Shown one piece after another: positions 6,312 through 11,708 of a DNA stretch of 11,708 nt (the stretch's first letter is position 1; the number at the start of each line of letters is the position of its first letter). Source of the stretch: CAYPYI01 sp964415085 (GTDB lineage Bacteria > Bacillota > Clostridia > Tissierellales > Tissierellaceae). Below the pieces are notes generated by a model. It was not told the DNA's origin. It saw only the letters and a program-made list of their open reading frames with translations, and did not search any database. The DNA lies in the NCBI GenBank assembly GCA_964415085.1, contig CAYPYI010000045.1:1-11708 (forward strand). The letters are read 5' to 3'. The translations under genes and the position numbers were made by a program.

Positions 6312-6446
6312 AGATGACATTGGATAAATAGAATCAGGATTTATTGTGTCCTGTGGGGTGTAATATACGGGGGCTATAGGTACGCAGCTACGTGTTGGGA
6401 TTACTCTCTTGTAGGGGAGAGATTAGCTCGTCGGATATTGTCATTT
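6312..6446 (+). ncRNA. Candidate structured RNA in a GC-rich non-coding island, class unknown
   Basis: About 135 bases that are clearly richer in G+C than the surrounding AT-rich sequence, especially 6350-6435. They can be closed by a terminal stem: AGATGACA (6312-6319) with TGTCATTT (6439-6446), including one G-T pair. Inside, CAGGA/TCCTG (6335-6339 with 6349-6353), GTAAT/ATTAC (6360-6364 with 6400-6404) and CTCTC/GAGAG (6404-6408 with 6417-6421, extendable by G-T pairs) can form. The last two compete for base 6404. T residues follow the closing stem. I tried to match riboswitch, T-box, tmRNA, SRP and RNase P signatures and found none. Strand is inferred from gene direction. It could instead be the end of a mobile element. 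Confidence 0.32.
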
Positions 6447-6485
6447 TTCCTTATGCACAACTAACAATTGTATAAAAAAGGAAAA
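6445..6485. repeat. Imperfect hairpin TTTTCC/GGAAAA
   Basis: TTTTCC (6445-6450) pairs with GGAAAA (6480-6485); TT/AA extends it and ACAA (6457-6460) can pair with TTGT (6468-6471). It directly adjoins the closing stem of the GC-rich island and might be part of the same element. Confidence 0.35.
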
Positions 6486-6511
6486 CTATAGATGTATTGG
6501 AGTATAAAAAT

Positions 6512-6554
6512 TCTAACTCATTTATTTTATATAATAAAATTAAATAGAGTTAGA
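6512..6554. repeat. Long imperfect palindrome TCTAACTC...GAGTTAGA
   Basis: A perfect 8-bp arm pair (6512-6519 with 6547-6554) continues inward through ATTTA/TAAAT and TTTTAT/ATAAAA with single-base bulges, leaving a three-base loop. No T-run follows, so it is not a standard terminator. It could be a miniature repeat, an operator or an RNA stem. Confidence 0.45.
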
Positions 6555-6693
6555 GCAACATTACTATATAGTCGATTTGGGATGTATTTGATCTGTGAAT
6601 ATTAATTATATCAGGGATATGTAAGAAACAAATATAGCTATAAAGCTTTTATTTATCTTTTTAAGAGTTTGAAAATTAAATTTACACATAAAA

Positions 6694-6710
6694 CTAGCCT
6701 ATACGGCTAG
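6694..6710. repeat. Short hairpin CTAGCC-TATAC-GGCTAG upstream of the receiver gene
   Basis: A perfect 6-bp stem with a five-base loop, 69 bases before the receiver start. Without a T-run it is more likely an operator or leader stem than a terminator. Confidence 0.35.
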
Positions 6711-6778
6711 GGTAAAGTCATGTTTATTTTGATAAAATATATGGTAGAGATGAAATAAATATAATGGGGGCATAGGAT

Positions 6779-7180
6779 ATGAAAAAGATTGCTTTGCTTA
6801 CAACAAATAAAATATTAGGAGAAAGTCTTAAATCTGCAATAAAATCTATCCCAAATTTAAAGTTTAAACTTATCTTACTACTTGACCCCAAGCAAGCTCT
6901 ACTTGATGCAGAAATACTCCAGATTGATATAGCAATGATAGATATGAGATTTACAGATATATTAGACTATAATTTATCAGAAAAAGAAAAATCTATATCA
7001 TTTTATAAAGAAATAATTAAAATTTTACCTAACTGCAAGATATTATTATTTGTGTCCCAAGGAGATGATACAAATAGAAAAATAGCAGCACAAGCTAAGA
7101 GGAATAAGCTTGTGGATGATTATATGTTTTACGATTCATCATTGAAATATTTAATAGCAAAACTAAGGTCATATGGATAA
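6779..7180 (+). CDS. Stand-alone degenerate response-regulator receiver domain
   Basis: A 133-residue single-domain protein with the alternating strand-helix pattern of a CheY-like receiver and no output domain. The central phospho-acceptor position is kept: Asp55 in 'IDIAMIDMRFTD'. A Ser93 in 'ILLFVSQGDD' fits the conserved Thr/Ser. The acidic pair that binds Mg2+ after strand 1 is missing ('IALLTTNKIL' in place of 'ILIVDD'), and the conserved Lys after strand 5 is not found ('DDYMFYDSSLKYL'). It is therefore unlikely to be phosphorylated normally and may be a pseudo-receiver acting by protein binding. Its start has GGGGG (6766-6770) as the best ribosome binding site. It heads a signalling cluster, 82 bases before the sensor gene, which also has its own promoter. 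Family call is moderate to good; its partner is inferred from position. Confidence 0.72.
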   Translation: MKKIALLTTNKILGESLKSAIKSIPNLKFKLILLLDPKQALLDAEILQIDIAMIDMRFTDILDYNLSEKEKSISFYKEIIKILPNCKILLFVSQGDDTNRKIAAQAKRNKLVDDYMFYDSSLKYLIAKLRSYG

Positions 7181-7183
7181 ATC

Positions 7184-7212
7184 TAACAATCAGGGAATGA
7201 TTGTGATATAAT
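7184..7212 (+). promoter_or_regulatory. Extended -10 promoter for the sensor operon, with operator-like inverted repeat
   Basis: TGATATAAT (7204-7212) is a perfect extended -10. TAACAA (7184-7189) at 17 bases is a weak -35, as is common for extended -10 promoters. ACAATCA (7186-7192) and TGATTGT (7198-7204) form a perfect 7-bp inverted repeat with a GGGAA spacer that fills the region between -35 and -10. It is well placed for a repressor or for the cluster's own LuxR-type regulator. Confidence 0.6.
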
Positions 7213-7262
7213 AGCAGTACACTAAAGCGATGCTAATAATATATTATTAAAGGAGAACCACT

Positions 7263-9719
7263 ATGAAAACACATCTTTTTAATAATAAGAAATATCTTAG
7301 TATCTTTATTGTTTTCTTTATAATATCTATACCGACTAATAGTTTTACTAACTGGTCAAATCAAATAAACTCTAATGCTATAACTCTTAATATAGATGAA
7401 AATTCTACCTATCCAAGAGTTATAAAAAAGACTTTATCGTCTTTTAGCCTTGAGCAGTCAGAGAATGAGCCATATTATATTTTAAATGCTGGAGGTATTA
7501 CAGAGGCATTTGATACACAAGCAGTTGGTGCTGTTAAAGCCAAAATTGCTAAATATTGGTACCCCCATTATCTTACAACAGTTATAATAGCTATAGATCG
7601 AGACCAAACAGATGCATTGGTAACTAGCTGGAAAGATTTAATTTCGACTCAAGAAGAAGTAGGGTTTTTTTATACTCCTGGGAACTTACAAATGCTAACA
7701 GCTGCCATTTCTTATGGCCTAGAAGGTGAAGAACTCAGTTTAGAAGAAACCATTCAATTATTATCATATCTTAATGAGGAGAATCGTCTTAAAATCAATT
7801 CATTTGACACCCCGATTATTATTTGCTTTGACCATCAAGCCACTAAATTTATAGAAAATGGAAGAAACATAGAAATCATCATCCCTTCAGAAGGAACATA
7901 TACATATGAAAAAGGTCTGCTTTCCAATGAAAAGCTTAATTTCCAAGGGGATGTAGATAAACTATTAATAGAGGCTAATTTAAGACCATTAGATGGACAA
8001 AATAATTCTAGCCTGTATCCAGAACAAGAAGACTACAAGCCTGCAGTAAGAGTAAAAGATTATAATAAATTTTCAGAATTCACACAAAATATTGAGCCTA
8101 AAATGGAAAGATACGTTTTTAAATCTCAGTTATATATGTCTATTGGCAATGATGAGCATCTTTTCTTTGCCTTAATGTTTATTATTGTTACTATCATCTG
8201 GATAAATTTTTTACTATATAGATCTATCCAAAAAGGAGTATCATATGCTAGTTTCTTTACAGGTATAATTTTGATTTCCTGGATTCTAGTTAGATTGATA
8301 AAATACCAGATTGATACCATTCCTACTCTAACTAGATACCTGTGGTACTCATTTTATATCTTCCAATTATCACTACCTCTAGTTTTATTGTGGATGGCTT
8401 GGGCAATAGACAAGGTAAAAGATAGGATTTTACCTCCAAAGTGGTGGAGGATTATTGCTATTATAGTAGGATTGTTAATAGTCATGGTATTTACAAATGA
8501 TCTACATGGACTTGTATTAAAATTAGATTTAAGTAGGTCGGACTGGGGAATAAACTATGGTTATGGTTTTGGCTATTATATAATAGTTTTTATATCTATG
8601 GCAAATCTAATTACAGTTTTTGCAATTCTAGTAGGAAAAAGCATAAAAAATACCAGAAGTAAAAGATGTGTTTTTCCAATATTAGTTTTTATCCTATTTG
8701 TTATATATAACTACAAGTATATAAGTCGGGATCCTTTAATGTATCAAACTGACCTTACAATAATAACTGGTATTTTTACAATGCTTACCTTTGAAGCCTA
8801 CATATGGTCAGGGTTAATACCAGTAAATAATAAATATATTGATATTTTTAAAAAATCGCCACTTAGAATGCAGATTGTTGACAAAGATGGGCTAGTAAAG
8901 ATTGAAGCTGAATCTGCCATATCCCTAGACCAAAACACCCTCAATAAAGTGCTAGATTCACTAGCTAACCCTATATGGGACAAAGAATTATTGATATTTG
9001 CCAATCCAATTCCAGGTGGTTATGCAGTTTGGCAAGAAGATGTAAGTAGTATCTACGAGTTAAATAGGGAAATCGAGAAATCAACACAGATGCTGATCAA
9101 GGCTAATGATATACTTGCCGAAGAAGAGAAGATAAAGAGACTTGCTAGTGACAAGAATTTAAAGAAAAAACTCATGGGTAAATTGGAAGATGAGGTTGCT
9201 GTAAGCTTGAAAGAACTAGAAAACAGAATAGAAAAGCTATCTGGATCTAAAAATGATCCTAAAGAAACTACTAGCATAGCCCTATTACTTTGCTATATAA
9301 AGCGTCGTTGTAATTTCTTTTTTTACGAAAAAGAAAAGGATACCATGAATATAGAAGAATTAGTAATTTATATAGAGGAATTTTCTGAAATCATAGGATA
9401 TCAAAATCTTCGAATTGTAACTTTAAACCAAATAGAAGGGGAAATATCTATTAGATATGCTACTTTGTTTTATGAGTTTGCCTATTTAATGGCAGATTTA
9501 GCAGTCAATAAAAGCCTCACTCACAGCATTCAAGATCTTGAGATCAAAGATTCTTCTTTTGGTATGGGCTTTCTTGCCTCTAAAGATTTTGAAGAATTCA
9601 AGATAAAATCTAGTTTTATAAATAATATTGAAAGTCTTGGAGGTAAGATAGTCATCAAAGACCTAGAAGACACATTAAGCGTTAGAGCTTCCTTACCAAA
9701 AGGAGGGAGAGAAGGATGA
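7263..9719 (+). CDS. Solute-binding-like sensor fused to 7TM, PAS-like region and degenerate histidine-kinase core
   Basis: An 818-residue membrane sensor; AAAGGAG (7249-7255) supports the start. Residues 1-28 resemble a signal peptide or first helix. Residues about 70-295 look like an extracytoplasmic ABC-type solute-binding domain: 'GGITEAFDTQAVGAVKAKIA', 'FDTPIIICFDHQATKFIENG' and 'IIIPSEGTYTYEKGLLSN' mirror that fold. Seven helices follow at about 299-319, 326-347, 358-382, 395-411, 435-459, 469-487 and 496-513, with 'TNDLHGLV' (411-418) as in histidine-kinase 7TM regions. A PAS-like region is at about 521-600, then a charged coiled coil (594-660). The C-terminus ends like an ATPase domain ('LGGKIVIKDLEDTLSVRASLPKGG'). 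No phospho-acceptor His is seen in the coiled-coil/helical region, and no clear N or G1 box is seen ('YATLFYEFAYLMADLAVNK'). I infer a pseudokinase that senses a ligand and signals through the next kinase, whose start overlaps its stop by ATGA. Confidence 0.7.
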   Translation: MKTHLFNNKKYLSIFIVFFIISIPTNSFTNWSNQINSNAITLNIDENSTYPRVIKKTLSSFSLEQSENEPYYILNAGGITEAFDTQAVGAVKAKIAKYWYPHYLTTVIIAIDRDQTDALVTSWKDLISTQEEVGFFYTPGNLQMLTAAISYGLEGEELSLEETIQLLSYLNEENRLKINSFDTPIIICFDHQATKFIENGRNIEIIIPSEGTYTYEKGLLSNEKLNFQGDVDKLLIEANLRPLDGQNNSSLYPEQEDYKPAVRVKDYNKFSEFTQNIEPKMERYVFKSQLYMSIGNDEHLFFALMFIIVTIIWINFLLYRSIQKGVSYASFFTGIILISWILVRLIKYQIDTIPTLTRYLWYSFYIFQLSLPLVLLWMAWAIDKVKDRILPPKWWRIIAIIVGLLIVMVFTNDLHGLVLKLDLSRSDWGINYGYGFGYYIIVFISMANLITVFAILVGKSIKNTRSKRCVFPILVFILFVIYNYKYISRDPLMYQTDLTIITGIFTMLTFEAYIWSGLIPVNNKYIDIFKKSPLRMQIVDKDGLVKIEAESAISLDQNTLNKVLDSLANPIWDKELLIFANPIPGGYAVWQEDVSSIYELNREIEKSTQMLIKANDILAEEEKIKRLASDKNLKKKLMGKLEDEVAVSLKELENRIEKLSGSKNDPKETTSIALLLCYIKRRCNFFFYEKEKDTMNIEELVIYIEEFSEIIGYQNLRIVTLNQIEGEISIRYATLFYEFAYLMADLAVNKSLTHSIQDLEIKDSSFGMGFLASKDFEEFKIKSSFINNIESLGGKIVIKDLEDTLSVRASLPKGGREG

Positions 9720-10600
9720 GTGAATTCTATACTTTTTCATGGACAAGCCATATTTTCATAATTCTAATATTGGGAATTTCAACACTATTAGAAAGCCTCT
9801 TATTTGCACTTACGTTTCTTAACAAGTGGAGGGATAGAAGAAAAACCCTTGAATTTATTTTTGAAATATTTATACTACTTGAAATCATATCTTTTTCATT
9901 ATTGTATGGGCAAATGCTAAATGGATATAAGATCGGTTTTCTTTTAGTTAGCGGCTATATAAATACCCGCATTGTAATATTTTTATTTTTGTTAGTATTT
10001 GGACTAATAAGCTATATTTTTAATAAAGACCTGTCCATTATTTTTCCTATACTAGCAGCAGTTATATCTTTACCGGTAGTAGAGGAAATATCTAGAAATA
10101 TTTATCCATACTTATTTGTTGGAGCCTTGATATTCTTTTTAATTAGGAGTATCAAAAAAACCAAGAAGAAATATATTGCAATAAGAACTGATATTACAGC
10201 ATTTTCTGTTCCTCATGGACTAGATACTCTACACACTGGAGTTATATTTTCGGAGTCAGATGGGCATATCCTTCTTATAAATCACAAAATGTATTATTTA
10301 ATGTTAGAACTAACAGGTAAAATTTATCGCAATTCAAAGATCTTTTATAACCTACTTGTTTCGAGTGAATATGAATCTAAATATAAAAAGGCTGAACTAG
10401 GAGGTCAAACGGTTTATTTCCTTACTGATGGAAGTGCTTGGATGTTTACGAAAACAGACATTGTTCTTCGAAAGAAAGAATATATTCATATATCAGCCTC
10501 AGATGTTACAAGGATTTGGACTTTGACATCTATGCTGCAATTACAAAAAGAAAAGCTAAAGGATAAAGGGGATGAACTAAAAAAACAATTGATAATTTAG
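9716..10600 (+). CDS. Sensor histidine kinase, N-terminal part (membrane + PAS), ends at a frame break
   Basis: 294 residues, starting within the preceding stop codon (ATGA overlap), with AGGAGGGAG at 9701-9709 as ribosome binding site. Membrane helices are at about 11-35, 46-66, 83-101, 107-122 and 128-144. A cytoplasmic PAS domain follows (about 165-268): 'GVIFSESDGHILLINHKMYYL' shows the typical first strands, and 'EYIHISASDVTRIWTLT' the end that leads into a signalling helix. That helix ('MLQLQKEKLKDKGDELKK') is cut by TAG at 10598-10600, before any His-box or ATPase domain. The missing half lies immediately downstream in the -1 frame. A -1 shift at the A-run 10579-10585 would give one 486-residue kinase of normal architecture. 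Either this is a frameshifted gene, a programmed frameshift, or two interacting proteins. Confidence 0.78.
   Translation: MSEFYTFSWTSHIFIILILGISTLLESLLFALTFLNKWRDRRKTLEFIFEIFILLEIISFSLLYGQMLNGYKIGFLLVSGYINTRIVIFLFLLVFGLISYIFNKDLSIIFPILAAVISLPVVEEISRNIYPYLFVGALIFFLIRSIKKTKKKYIAIRTDITAFSVPHGLDTLHTGVIFSESDGHILLINHKMYYLMLELTGKIYRNSKIFYNLLVSSEYESKYKKAELGGQTVYFLTDGSAWMFTKTDIVLRKKEYIHISASDVTRIWTLTSMLQLQKEKLKDKGDELKKQLII
10579..10585 (+). other. Candidate -1 frameshift site A_AAA_AAA in the kinase gene
   Basis: In the upstream frame the codons read CTA AAA AAA CAA; seven A residues form a slippery heptamer. A -1 slip continues as ACA ATT GAT AAT TTA GAT GTG, giving 'KKTIDNLDVLSKTREIHR', a smooth extension of the signalling helix into the His box. 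AAGGGG (10566-10571), a Shine-Dalgarno-like stimulator of the kind known for dnaX, lies seven bases upstream. No clear downstream stem was found. A one-base homopolymer mutation or sequencing error would look the same. Confidence 0.55.
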
Positions 10601-10602
10601 AT

Positions 10603-11175
10603 GTGCTTAGTAAAACAAGAGAAATTCATAGGGCCAAGATGCGAGCTCATGACATTTTAGGACAACGTCTTTCTGTTTTGATTCGTGTAATACAAAATGA
10701 GGATATATTAGACAAGGATTTATTGAAGTCTCTATCTAAAGGATTATTAGCTGAACTTAGACTAGAAAAAGATGAAGCACTTCCCCATGAAGAACTGAAA
10801 AGGATAGAAGAAGTTTTTAGTGCCATTGGAATAAAAATTAAATTCCAAGGCCCCCTGCCAGATAAGACCCAAAAGGCATATTTGTTTTTAGACATAATAA
10901 GGGAGAGCGCCACTAACGCTGTTCGCCATGCCTTAGCCACAGAAATCAACATAAAAGCTGAGTTAAAAGACAATAAATATCAGCTAACAATAATCAACAA
11001 TGGTTACCCACCTAAGTCGCCAATCATACCAGGCAACGGTATCAAATGGATGAAAAAAAACATAGCTGCCCAGGGTGGGAATTTAAATATCGTAGACCGT
11101 CCAATATTTAAATTGTCTGTAGTATTGCCAGGAGGTAATAGTTATGAAAAGGATATTAATAGTAGACGATCATGA
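10603..11175 (+). CDS. Sensor histidine kinase, C-terminal part (His-box and HATPase_c)
   Basis: 190 residues carrying the catalytic half of a two-component kinase. The only start in this frame near the gene border is GTG 10603, with no ribosome binding site; the frame is open from 10576, so it is more naturally entered by a -1 frameshift. The phospho-acceptor is His16 in 'MRAHDILGQRLS'. The ATP-binding domain shows the N box 'IRESATNAVRHA' (99-110; Glu101, Asn105, His109), a G1-like 'INNGYPP' with Asn in place of Asp, and the glycine loop 'PGNGIKWM' (143-150), ending 'FKLSVVLPGG'. Spacing and motifs look active. It should phosphorylate the LuxR-type regulator whose start lies 32 bases inside its end. 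As a separate protein it would lack any sensor or membrane anchor. Confidence 0.82.
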   Translation: MLSKTREIHRAKMRAHDILGQRLSVLIRVIQNEDILDKDLLKSLSKGLLAELRLEKDEALPHEELKRIEEVFSAIGIKIKFQGPLPDKTQKAYLFLDIIRESATNAVRHALATEINIKAELKDNKYQLTIINNGYPPKSPIIPGNGIKWMKKNIAAQGGNLNIVDRPIFKLSVVLPGGNSYEKDINSRRS

Positions 11176-11708
11176 GTCAATGTCTGATTCATTGGTTCAA
11201 GCATTTAAAAACACTGGTGAATTCAGAATAGTAGGAAGTTTAAAATCAGCACTTCATGCAGAAATATACTGCATGAAACTTAAGCCTGACTTAGTTTTTA
11301 TGGATGTCTGCACAGAAGCTGATGCATCAGGTCTTCTTGCAACAAAAAACATTAGTAAAAAATATCCAAATATCAAAATAATAGTGATGTCAGGTTTTGA
11401 TGAAGTCACCTATGCACCTAGAGCCAAAGAGGCAGGAGCCCAGGCCTTTATTTACAAAAGCAAAAGCCTTGATTACTTTGTAGAGGTAGCACAAGGGGTT
11501 ATGGAAGGAAAACAATATTTTCCAGAGGTAAAAACTATCCCCACATATATGGGTGAAGAGCCTCTAACGGAAAGAGAAATGGAGATACTTAGGCTTATAT
11601 GTAAACATATGACAAACAAAGAAATAGCCGCTGAACTTTTTATTTCAGAACATACTGTAAAGTATCATAAATCCAATATGCTAGCTAAAACAGGATTTAA
11701 AAAGACAG
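11144..11708 (+). CDS. NarL/FixJ (LuxR-type) response regulator, 3'-truncated by the window
   Basis: 188 residues are visible; the frame is still open at the window end, and perhaps 15-30 residues are missing. GGAGGT (11131-11136) is seven bases before the ATG, and the start overlaps the kinase end by 32 bases, implying translational coupling. The receiver has all catalytic positions: Asp8 and Asp9 in 'ILIVDDHE', phospho-acceptor Asp54 in 'LVFMDV', Ser83 in 'IVMSGFD' and Lys105 in 'FIYKSK'. A linker leads to a LuxR-type helix-turn-helix from about 140: 'LTEREMEILRLICKHMTNKE' then 'IAAELFISEHTVKYHKSN', with the recognition helix near the end of the visible part. It is the DNA-binding output of the cluster. 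Its target is unknown; the inverted repeat at 7186-7204 is one candidate. Confidence 0.94.
   Translation, partial: MKRILIVDDHESMSDSLVQAFKNTGEFRIVGSLKSALHAEIYCMKLKPDLVFMDVCTEADASGLLATKNISKKYPNIKIIVMSGFDEVTYAPRAKEAGAQAFIYKSKSLDYFVEVAQGVMEGKQYFPEVKTIPTYMGEEPLTEREMEILRLICKHMTNKEIAAELFISEHTVKYHKSNMLAKTGFKKT

Larger units (their letters stand above)
6215..6778. other. 564-base non-coding stretch with several hairpins
   Basis: No coding region is supportable here on either strand. From left to right it holds an inverted repeat around the rlmD stop, a long hairpin at 6251-6294, a GC-rich island at about 6312-6446, an imperfect hairpin at 6445-6485, a long AT-rich hairpin at 6512-6554 and a short hairpin at 6694-6710. 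No tRNA, rRNA, transposase or integrase remnant is recognised. A TATAAT (6760-6765) precedes the next gene but lacks a good -35. Confidence 0.7.

Noticed and set aside
6129..6320. Minus-strand open frame of 63 codons over the rlmD end and hairpin
   Set aside because: It overlaps a conserved gene and a terminator hairpin, has no recognisable domain and no convincing ribosome binding site.
6340..6440. tRNA, tmRNA, T-box or known riboswitch in the GC-rich island
   Set aside because: No T-loop sequence, acceptor stem, T-box motif or riboswitch core that I know could be matched; only a generic structured-RNA candidate is kept.
10647..10973. Minus-strand open frame of 108 codons inside the kinase ATPase half
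   Set aside because: The + strand carries clear His, N and G box motifs; the reverse frame has no family features.
1..11708. CRISPR array, complete insertion sequence or replication origin
   Set aside because: No regularly spaced direct repeats, no transposase or integrase sequence, and no DnaA-box cluster were seen.

Overview
The window is very AT-rich, with A/T-ending codons, strong AGGAGG-type ribosome binding sites, two GTG starts supported by such sites, and Rho-independent hairpins between genes. Together with a clostridial-type short flavodoxin and a DUF3793 protein, this points to a low-GC anaerobic member of the Clostridia (Bacillota). Genus cannot be told from the sequence. All genes are on the + strand, and the window cuts a gene at each end.

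Left part (1-2890): the C-terminal three quarters of a MATE efflux pump ends in a perfect 16-bp terminator. A pirin-family gene follows; its well-placed ATG is followed by an in-frame TAA at codon 3. Next is a YwaF/TMEM164-like membrane protein whose stop codon lies inside its own terminator.

Middle (2891-6214): a perfect 15-base Fur box sits just downstream of a good promoter and precedes a flavodoxin plus a DUF3793 protein, a likely iron-starvation operon closed by a strong terminator. A second promoter drives a small papain/C39-like cysteine peptidase homologue and an RlmD/RlmCD-type 23S rRNA m5U methyltransferase. The methyltransferase lacks the iron-sulfur cysteines of E. coli RlmD and has an unusual C-terminal tail.

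The 564-base non-coding stretch 6215-6778 holds several hairpins and a GC-rich island (about 6312-6446) that looks like a structured RNA or the scar of a mobile element. Known integration of conjugative elements into the 3' end of rumA/rlmD makes the second reading plausible.

Right part (6779-end): a compact signalling cluster. It contains a stand-alone degenerate receiver, an 818-residue protein joining a solute-binding-like sensor, seven membrane helices, a PAS-like region and a degenerate kinase core, then a membrane PAS histidine kinase split into two reading frames at A_AAA_AAA, and a canonical LuxR-type response regulator cut by the window end. The 4-base ATGA overlap and 32-base overlap between genes suggest one operon. 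I infer that the solute-binding-like protein senses a ligand outside the cell and controls the active kinase and its regulator. The split kinase, either a programmed -1 frameshift or a broken gene, is the most striking observation.
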